Of a DNA stretch of 39,123 nt, positions 17,860 through 24,436 are shown in pieces; positions within the stretch are counted from its first letter, which is position 1; each line of letters opens with the position of its first letter. This DNA comes from Acetivibrio mesophilus (GTDB lineage: Bacteria > Bacillota > Clostridia > Acetivibrionales > Acetivibrionaceae). A model generated the notes under the pieces. It was not told the origin of the DNA, searched no databases, and saw nothing but the letters and a program-made list of their open reading frames with translations. The position numbers and the translations under genes are program-made. The stretch covers positions 1 through 39,123 of the forward strand of contig NZ_RLII01000029.1 of assembly GCF_004102745.1 (NCBI RefSeq), read 5' to 3'.

Positions 17860-19026
17860 ATGAGAATTACTGTTGCCGGAACAGGCTACGTTGGACTTTC
17901 AAACGCAATCTTATTAGCCCAGCACAATGAAGTCATAGCTTTGGATATTGATAAAGAAAAAGTAGATATGATTAATAATCGTAAATCGCCAATTATTGAT
18001 GCTGAAATAGAAGAATATTTATCAACAAAGGATTTAAACTTAAAAGCAACAACAGATTACTACTTAGCTTATAAAGATGCTGAATATATTGTTATATCAA
18101 CTCCTACAAACTATGATCCGGAGAAAAATTATTTTAATACCAGAACTGTTGAAGCAGTAATTGCAAATGTACTCTCAATAAACCCTGATGCTGTCATGGT
18201 TATTAAATCAACAGTTCCGGTTGGGTATACCGAAAAAGTGAAGGCGAAATTTGAGACGGACAATATTATGTTTTCACCGGAATTTTTGAGGGAAGGCAAA
18301 GCTCTATATGACAATTTGCACCCTTCAAGAATAGTTGTCGGTGAGCAATCGGAAAGAGCAAAGGTTTTTGCCGAACTTATGGTACAAGGTGCTATAAAGA
18401 AAGACATTCCGATACTTTATACAAATCCCACGGAGGCAGAAGCAATTAAACTCTTTGCCAATACCTATCTTGCAATGAGAGTTGCTTATTTTAATGAACT
18501 TGATTCCTATGCGGAAGTGAGAGGCCTTGATTCGAAGCAGATTATTGAAGGAGTGGGGCTTGATCCGAGAATAGGTGACCATTACAACAACCCATCCTTC
18601 GGTTATGGCGGTTACTGTCTTCCTAAGGATACAAAGCAGCTTCTTGCAAATTATGCGGACATTCCGCAGAATATCATGTCTGCCATTGTAGAGGCAAACA
18701 AAACCCGCAAAGATCATATTGCGAATATGATTTTGAAAAGAAATCCTGAAATTGTAGGTGTCTATAGGCTTACCATGAAGATGAATTCTGACAACTTTCG
18801 TCAATCTGCAATTCAAGGTATTATGAAGCGCATTAAGGCTAAAGGAATTGAAGTTGTCGTATACGAACCGTCTATTAACCAGGATGAATTCTTTCGTTCA
18901 AGAGTGATTAAAGATCTTGATGAATTTAAGAAGATTTCTGACATTATTATTGCAAATAGGGTGTCTGATGAGATTCGGGACGTAATGGATAAGGTATATA
19001 CAAGAGATATTTACAGCAGAGATTAG
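17860..19026 (+). CDS. ugd: UDP-glucose 6-dehydrogenase
   Basis: 388 residues from the ATG at 17860, behind GGGGGTGG. The frame is open upstream to 17803, but the Rossmann motif [14 protein letters not shown] is at the very N-terminus when 17860 is used. NAD-binding glycines at 7-12, KSTVPVGYT (about 116-124), [24 protein letters not shown] (about 138-161), Lys197 and Asn201 ([13 protein letters not shown]), and the catalytic Cys253 in [10 protein letters not shown] are all present, so the enzyme should be active. It oxidises UDP-glucose to UDP-glucuronate with two NAD. Length is normal for the compact bacterial form. It follows the 4-epimerase and probably shares its transcript, but a 20-bp palindrome lies at its ribosome site and could set separate control. 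Confidence 0.93.
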   Translation: MRITVAGTGYVGLSNAILLAQHNEVIALDIDKEKVDMINNRKSPIIDAEIEEYLSTKDLNLKATTDYYLAYKDAEYIVISTPTNYDPEKNYFNTRTVEAVIANVLSINPDAVMVIKSTVPVGYTEKVKAKFETDNIMFSPEFLREGKALYDNLHPSRIVVGEQSERAKVFAELMVQGAIKKDIPILYTNPTEAEAIKLFANTYLAMRVAYFNELDSYAEVRGLDSKQIIEGVGLDPRIGDHYNNPSFGYGGYCLPKDTKQLLANYADIPQNIMSAIVEANKTRKDHIANMILKRNPEIVGVYRLTMKMNSDNFRQSAIQGIMKRIKAKGIEVVVYEPSINQDEFFRSRVIKDLDEFKKISDIIIANRVSDEIRDVMDKVYTRDIYSRD

Positions 19027-19312
19027 CTTAGCCCCAAAAGAATTTGCATATTGTTTACCCTATAAGCCCATTATAAATCTAAGATCACTACTATCTTGCC
19101 GTAAACAGCGAATAAATAATCAAAAATTTATGAGACAAATAAGACGAAATAAGTTAAAATTATATTATATATTTTGCAATAAACATTTTACATTAATTTT
19201 GGATATTGCAACATATATAGTTATAGACTTTATTTTTTTAGTATGTTTTAGGGATAATGTAGATTTATAAAATAAGCATATAGTTTTTATGCAGATAAGC
19301 AGAGGGGTTTAT
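19027..19312. other. AT-rich spacer before the (ACHS)n operon
   Basis: 286 nt, very AT-rich. I see no strong terminator hairpin for ugd. A possible -10 GATAAT lies near 19253-19258 with only a poor -35. No other gene-like feature. Confidence 0.3.
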
Positions 19313-21025
19313 ATGATTAGAAAAATTATTGCGTTTTTTTTAGTATTGTTTGTTTTGATAATGCCGGCAAATGTCAGGGTGGATGCATCCAGTATTGCCA
19401 ACCTCGGTTTTGTTGAAACTGATGTTATTTTGCAGCCTGATGGCAAAGCCATTGTATCCTATACCGTCCGTTATGACCTGTTGCCGGGAAAGACCATGTT
19501 GGCATTTACTATGTCAGGGTTTGACAAGCTTAGTCCCGTTTTTGACACAGAAAATGCATGGGTTATAACTGACGACAATACATCTTATCCTATTGATATT
19601 GTCAATCTTGGCGGCGGTGATTATGACATTATAAATTCAGACAATCAGCGATTGGGGGGAGAATATCTCACCTACAAATTTCGCTTTGTTGCCGATATGG
19701 CTAAGGCCGGATACTTGGCGAAGACCACTACTGAAGACGGACGCAGGCTTATGGTTTTTGACTGGGCTCCTACCCAATGGGATGAGGCAATGGACCATTA
19801 TACTGTTACAATAAATTATCCCTTGATTTTCCCGGGTGAATCCGGCACAAGAGAAGAAGTTGAGAGTTATCTGCTTGAACATGATTTTGCCACAGAACAG
19901 TGGATGAATGCGGAATACCTGATTGACTATAAGGTTCAAATACTGGATGGAACCCCTAGGGTGCAGGTGCAGCTTCACAAGGAGAATTTATTCTCAAAAT
20001 ATAAGTTTGAAATTAAGCAGTATATTACAGAGGATATTTTTGATATTGATACTCCAATAGATGAGTCCGAAGGACAATGGGAGGACTGGAGTGAAGGATA
20101 TGAAGACAGTCAGCCGGGTCGTAGCGGAAACCGAAACAACAACTCTAGTGGCAGGATGGTTCTGTTGGTACTTTTTATCGGTCTTTTTGTAGGAATTTAT
20201 GTAGTGGTAGGGAAGAAGCACCGTTCTGTGGTGAGGGCTCAGGATACTATAAATCAGATTCAATGGGCAAGATACGATTGGGAACCTCCAAAGGTTGAAA
20301 TAGCTTCGTTTCGAAAGGACGGTACCATTGCTACTGGGCTGAATGCCATTGAGATAGCGGTCATAATAGGGATTTCTTACAAGGAGATTCTTTCGGTTAT
20401 TCTTTCCAAACTTGTAGATCAGGGTTTTATCGAGGAAATCTCCATAGATCCCCTCAGGGTCCGCCGTATTGAACATGATAATCCAACATCGGTCCTGAAT
20501 GAATATGAATTAATGATGTATGAAGCTTCAAGGGATGGGGAGATTGACGAAAGGGAAATAGAGAGTATTATGCAAAGACTTGTAGATAATGTACAGCAGA
20601 AAACATGGGATTGTGACATAGAAGCTACCCGTAAGTACTATAACGATAAGATGTCCGAAATTTTAAAGAGCCAAAATATAGATAGCCAAAATATAAATTC
20701 GGTACAGGGAACAGATAAGACATATACTGAGGCAGAGCATTTTCAGAGCTGGCCTTACTGGTATTACTACCATAGTGGCATACCATATAATAGAAATAGG
20801 AAGCACTATAAAAGATATGAGAAGTCGGTACCGGCTTATTCAGACAATTCGTCCTTTAATTCGGTTTTGGATTCAAACACCGGTGCTTTTGCATGTCACT
20901 CAGCTTGCCACTCGGCATGTCATGATGCTTGCCATTCGGCCTGCCACTCGGCTTGCCATTCTGCGTGTCACTCAGCCTGCCATTCTGCGTGTCACTCGGC
21001 TTGTGTAAGTGGGGGTGCAAGATGA
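19313..21025 (+). CDS. DUF2207-type membrane protein with a ten-unit Ala-Cys-His-Ser tail
   Basis: 570 residues from the ATG at 19313 (behind AGAGGGG; an in-frame ATG 24 nt earlier lacks a site). Signal peptide about 1-24 ([18 protein letters not shown]). The DUF2207-like extracytoplasmic beta domain covers about 25-245, an acidic/Asn-rich linker 246-280, a single membrane segment 282-300 followed by KKHR, then a cytoplasmic part. Residues 318-390 look like a small winged-helix-type fold ([20 protein letters not shown]), then helices to about 455 and a Tyr-rich stretch (PYWYYYHSG). Residues 527-566 are ten four-residue units: eight ACHS, one ACHD and a final ACVS, then GGAR. Every fourth residue is Cys. 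The stop overlaps the start of a radical SAM maturase by 4 nt. Inference: the tail is the peptide substrate of that enzyme, carried by a membrane protein. The tail itself is read directly from the sequence. Confidence 0.9.
20891..21010 (+). repeat. Ten 12-nt tandem units encoding (Ala-Cys-His-Ser)10
   Basis: 120 nt with exact 12-nt periodicity, encoding A-C-H-S ten times with D in the third unit and V replacing H in the last. Codons vary freely between units (GCA/GCT/GCC/GCG, TGT/TGC, CAC/CAT, TCA/TCG/TCT) while the peptide is constant. A 24-nt super-repeat (GCNTGCCATTCT followed by GCGTGTCACTCR) occurs twice near the end. Confidence 0.95.
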
Positions 21026-22359
21026 CGAAAAAGGAGAAAAAACTATCCTGGGTGGACGAGTTTCTAGCTCGAATAAAGCCGTATGTATATATGCGTCTTA
21101 GGGATAATGTGCTGATTCGTATGCCCAATGAAGCCTTTAAGCTTAATACCACTGGAGCCCGTATTATCGATCACATTCTTAAGGGTGGTTCGGTATATGA
21201 TTTTATTAGGGTTCGATCCGATGCCGAGGAAACCGAGATGCAGCTGGAACGTTTCTTTGTAGATTTTTTGCGGGTATGGAATAATGAGGTGTGTGAAAAT
21301 TATAGAACAACTGCAGTGCACAGGGTTGAATTCAGTAAAGGATATATTGAGCTTCCTGTATTGTCGGAGGTTGCGCTCACATATGCTTGCAATATTAAAT
21401 GCCGCTTTTGTTATGCCGGATGCACTCAGATAAAAAAGCATAGGGAGCTTGATAAGGAAGGGTTTAAGAAGATTCTGGATATTATCCGATATGAGGCAGA
21501 GGTGCCCAGTGTATCCTTTACGGGAGGGGAACCACTTCTTAATAAAAACCTTCCGGAACTAATAAAATATGCTTCCAAAGTTAACGGGATGAGGGTTAAT
21601 CTTATAACAAACGGTACGCTGATAACTCCTAAGAAAGCTAAGGAACTTGCCAAGGCGGGGCTTTCGTCCGCACAGGTTAGCATCGAATCCCCATATGCCA
21701 GTGAGCATGATTCCATCACTGGAATACCGGGTTCTTATGAGGCTTCGATATCAGGATTTAAAGCTCTCAAAGAAGCAGGAGTTATGGTTCATCCTCATTT
21801 TACTATTTGCAAATTAAACCGGGAATCGGCCATGGAATATCCGGAATTTTGTAAAGACGTCGGTTCGGACAGATTTTCGGCTAATTTAGTTATTCCGGCA
21901 GGGCGGGGAGATGACGATGAATTGACGGTTCGTTATCGTGATATCGGCAAAATAGTAGAAGAAATACGTAAAAAAGCCTCAATAGTCGGCGTTAAATTTA
22001 TGTGGTATTCTCCTACCCCCTTATGTTTGTTTAATCCTATTCCAGTGGGGCTTGGCAATAAAGGATGCAGTGCTTGTGAAGGATTGCTTTCTGTTAATCC
22101 TGAGGGCAACGTATTGCCTTGTTCAAGCTGGTCAGAACCCATGGGGAATTTACTGGAAGAAGGCTTTGAGGCTGTATGGTCTAAGAAGCGGTCTAAATGG
22201 ATACGGGACAAGGAAGCTGCCCCAGAAGAATGCAAGAGCTGCAAACATTTCGCGGTATGTCAGGGGGCTTGCCCCTTATATTTCAATATACATGGATGTG
22301 AGGAACTCCATAATATCTGGGAATCCTTCGGTCTATGTAAAGAAAGGAGTAAAGTATGA
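21022..22359 (+). CDS. RRE / radical SAM / SPASM peptide maturase
   Basis: 445 residues; the ATG overlaps the upstream stop (ATGA), with GTGGGGGTG as ribosome site inside the end of that gene. Residues 15-85 form a PqqD-like recognition domain ([35 protein letters not shown]). The radical SAM cluster motif is CNIKCRFC (Cys123, 127, 130), followed by GGEP at 168-171 and a TNGT strand. The C-terminal SPASM region has the expected auxiliary-cluster cysteines: Cys349/352, Cys367 in NVLPCSSW, and [15 protein letters not shown] (404-417), plus 335, 426 and 439. This is the build of PqqE- and CteB-type enzymes that install crosslinks or thioethers on peptides using SAM. Its target is inferred to be the Cys-rich tail encoded immediately upstream; the chemistry is not determinable from sequence. 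Confidence 0.94.
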
Positions 22360-23339
22360 GTAACTGGATTCATATTCCGGGCTTTCCACCACCGGAAAAA
22401 CAGGATAGATTGAAATTTTATGTATTAAAAGATATTTCATATTCCACTAGAATAACTATATATTTACTGCTAATAGCCTTTGGTTTCCTGATTCAGTTTA
22501 TAACCATGAATGCATGGGTTGGGGCCATCTTATTAGTTTTTGCGACGGCTTTGAGCCTGGTTCGCGGTTTTGATAGCCATGAGGGCTTAAGAAATTTTAA
22601 GATCGACAAAAATTGGACAACGGTGGATATGGAGCGCATTCATGAAATTAGAAAACTTGATGATACAATGACAAAATGGGATAAAGATGCTTTAGATATA
22701 AGTAATTCATTAGGAGCTATTGCATTTATATTGTTTTCCGTTGGTTTGTTTATATTCTCAGTGTTTATGTTCGTTCTTCCGGGGTATTCTAATGTGGGAA
22801 AGATTATACTAACGGATGCGATTATCCTTGTGGCGCCCCTGTGGTTTAACGGAACACGGCGGATTATCGACCAGAAGAAATTGAGGATAAAAATTGATAT
22901 TATCCGAAAGATGGAAGAGGTTTTTAGGAGTATTAAGGCAGAAGGAGAACATTTTAAGCCTGCATTGATGCTTGCTAGGAACCATGCAGGTAAGAGTATC
23001 CCGAAAGATGCGCGGTTTACAATTTCTTTTGATGGTATGCCAGCGGATTTCTATGGTCTTCAGGCGCAGATAAATATAAATGTCATAGAAGGATCGAATT
23101 ATCCGTATTTTTACTGTGTTATACCGGCCAAAGTGGGATTTGGACTTCGGGAATATATCAGTAAAATTCCCAGGGATAAAAGTGTTGCTATAGAATTTCA
23201 GGAAGACGAGCAGGCTGAGGTAATTGTTATTCGCCAATTCACTACAAAGACATCGGGATATCACACAAAGATGTTCAATTGCATAAATATACTTAAAATA
23301 TCTCTTGGAGCTGCAAGAATTATTCTTAATGACAAGTGA
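22356..23339 (+). CDS. Membrane protein of the (ACHS)n/radical SAM operon
   Basis: 327 residues; the ATG overlaps the maturase stop (ATGA) and GAAAGGAG precedes it. Four membrane segments in two hairpins: about 31-50 and 54-70 (TIYLLLIAFGFLIQFI, AWVGAILLVFATALSLV), then about 118-140 and 148-166 (GAIAFILFSVGLFIFSVFMFVLPG). The last 150 residues are a soluble, probably cytoplasmic alpha/beta domain (ARFTISFDGMPADFYGLQAQ, YFYCVIPAKVGFGL). No family is recognised. Tight double coupling (upstream protein, maturase, this one) says it belongs to the same pathway, perhaps as a partner of the DUF2207-type membrane protein. Confidence 0.8.
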   Translation: MSNWIHIPGFPPPEKQDRLKFYVLKDISYSTRITIYLLLIAFGFLIQFITMNAWVGAILLVFATALSLVRGFDSHEGLRNFKIDKNWTTVDMERIHEIRKLDDTMTKWDKDALDISNSLGAIAFILFSVGLFIFSVFMFVLPGYSNVGKIILTDAIILVAPLWFNGTRRIIDQKKLRIKIDIIRKMEEVFRSIKAEGEHFKPALMLARNHAGKSIPKDARFTISFDGMPADFYGLQAQININVIEGSNYPYFYCVIPAKVGFGLREYISKIPRDKSVAIEFQEDEQAEVIVIRQFTTKTSGYHTKMFNCINILKISLGAARIILNDK

Positions 23340-23368
23340 GGTTGTTTATATAAGGAGTGACTTTTATT

Positions 23369-23932
23369 GTGAGCCAGGCAGCGGATAAACATATACATAA
23401 TCCGATACTAGAGACCGAAAGACTTCTCCTAAGAAAGCTTAGGATTTCCGATGACAGGGATATATTTGAGTACGCAAAGAATCCTGAGATATCCAGATAT
23501 GTGACATGGGAGACACATAAGTCCATTGAGGATGCCAGGGCATTCATCACTTGGAATCTTGAACGTTATGATAAGGGAGAGATCGGCGAATGGGGTATTG
23601 AGCTTAAGGAAACCGGCAGAATAATTGGAAGCATTGGCTTTGTGGAGCTTGATACGGTGAATTTTTGTGGAACAGTAGGGTATGCTCTGTCGAAGAAATA
23701 TTGGGGAAAAGGCATTATGACAGAAGCAGTGAAGCGTATAATCGGTTTTGCCTTTGAAGAAATGGGTTTAAACAGGGTTGAAGCAGTTCATATTCCTGAG
23801 AACGAAGCTTCGGGAAGGGTAATGCAGAAAGCGGGAATGTTATATGAAGGTCTATTGCGGCAAAGGATGTTTGCAAAGGGTAGATTTTGGGACTTGAAGC
23901 AGTATGCCATTGTAAAAGATGATTTGCGATGA
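23369..23932 (+). CDS. GNAT N-acetyltransferase, RimJ/RimL-like
   Basis: 187 residues from the GTG at 23369 behind AAGGAGTGA; an in-frame GTG 12 nt earlier lies inside that ribosome site and is unlikely. Standard Acetyltransf_3 features: LETERLLLRKLRISDDRDIFEYAKNPEISRYV at the start, GSIGFVELD, the acetyl-CoA loop YWGKGIMTEAVKRIIGFAF (about 112-130), and NRVEAVHIPENEASGRVMQKAGMLYEGLLRQ. It would acetylate an amine, classically a protein N-terminus. It lies 29 nt after the membrane protein and is probably co-transcribed with the maturase operon; whether it modifies that system's product is open, since such enzymes are common. Confidence 0.85.
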   Translation: MSQAADKHIHNPILETERLLLRKLRISDDRDIFEYAKNPEISRYVTWETHKSIEDARAFITWNLERYDKGEIGEWGIELKETGRIIGSIGFVELDTVNFCGTVGYALSKKYWGKGIMTEAVKRIIGFAFEEMGLNRVEAVHIPENEASGRVMQKAGMLYEGLLRQRMFAKGRFWDLKQYAIVKDDLR

Positions 23933-23970
23933 TAATAGGAAACATCTTATAAATTTCGACAGAATTATTC

Positions 23971-23999
23971 TTGACATTGGAATTTAAATTTGATATTAT
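23971..23999 (+). promoter_or_regulatory. Sigma-A promoter of the T-box leader
   Basis: TTGACA (23971-23976), 17 nt, TATTAT (23994-23999), a few bases before the start of the T-box RNA. Confidence 0.75.
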
Positions 24000-24004
24000 A
24001 GCAT

Positions 24005-24341
24005 AAAAATGGGTAAATGCGTTGATAAGGGAAAAGCGCTGCTATGACGTGTTTTAGAGAGCTGTTGGGTGCTGAAAAACAGTACACGGGGCAGATTGCG
24101 AGCTCGCCTTTGAGCAGTCAGCTGAAAGCTGTAAAAGTCTCTTGATTTTTCGGTTAGTAGGTGTGAACGGGTTTCTCGCCGTTACAACGAGATGGCATTG
24201 ATTTGGTTCGAGCTTTTATTAGTAAACCAGATTCTATTTTCGATGCTAGAGAGTGGGTAGTTTAATACCAAAAAGAGTGGTACCACGGAAGATATAGCTT
24301 TCGTCTCTAACAAGTATGTTATGAGGCGAAGGCTTTTTTAA
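24005..24341 (+). ncRNA. T-box riboswitch (specifier read as CUC, leucine)
   Basis: All parts of a T-box leader are visible. Stem I closes with CTGCT near 24039 and AGCAG near 24115-24119. Its upper part holds AGAGAG-CTGTT...GGGTGCTGAAA-AACAG. The specifier loop reads GAG-CTC-G-CCTTTGAG at about 24100-24116, which aligns with the GAA-codon-purine pattern of other T-boxes and gives CUC (Leu). The T-box sequence AAAGAGTGGTACCACGG lies at about 24272-24288; its TGGT bulge pairs with a tRNA ending ACCA, compatible with the A73 of tRNA-Leu. The terminator at 24296-24339 overlaps the antiterminator. Uncharged tRNA would allow readthrough into the downstream fusion enzyme. The class is certain; the codon assignment is probable. 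Confidence 0.9.
24296..24339 (+). terminator. T-box intrinsic terminator
   Basis: AGCTTTCGTCTC (24296-24307) pairs over 12 bp (with G-U pairs) with GAGGCGAAGGCT (24323-24334), then six Ts. It is the alternative to the T-box antiterminator. Confidence 0.9.
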
Positions 24342-24345
24342 TTTA

Positions 24346-24395
24346 GCCTCTTGGAGTGAAATGAAAGAGGCAAAAGTGAAGGGACTTGATGTCCC
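24346..24395 (+). promoter_or_regulatory. Two extra hairpins between T-box and start codon
   Basis: GCCTCTT (24346-24352) pairs with AAGAGGC (24365-24371); ten bases later GGGAC (24381-24385) pairs with GTCCC (24391-24395), followed by GAGCTTTTATTTT. The second resembles a weak intrinsic terminator 41 nt before the start codon. Confidence 0.45.
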
Positions 24396-24436
24396 GAGCT
24401 TTTATTTTGAAATATTGTAATAATAGGAGGAATATT

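Noticed and set aside
20856-21152. Minus-strand ORF across the ACHS repeat
   Set aside because: Its repetitive product is the mirror of the 12-nt repeat and it has no ribosome site; the plus-strand gene explains the open frame.
23933-24004. GNAT gene and T-box gene as one operon
   Set aside because: A strong promoter (TTGACA-N17-TATTAT) and a full T-box with its own terminator separate them, so the ligase gene is independently transcribed even though no clear terminator follows the GNAT gene.
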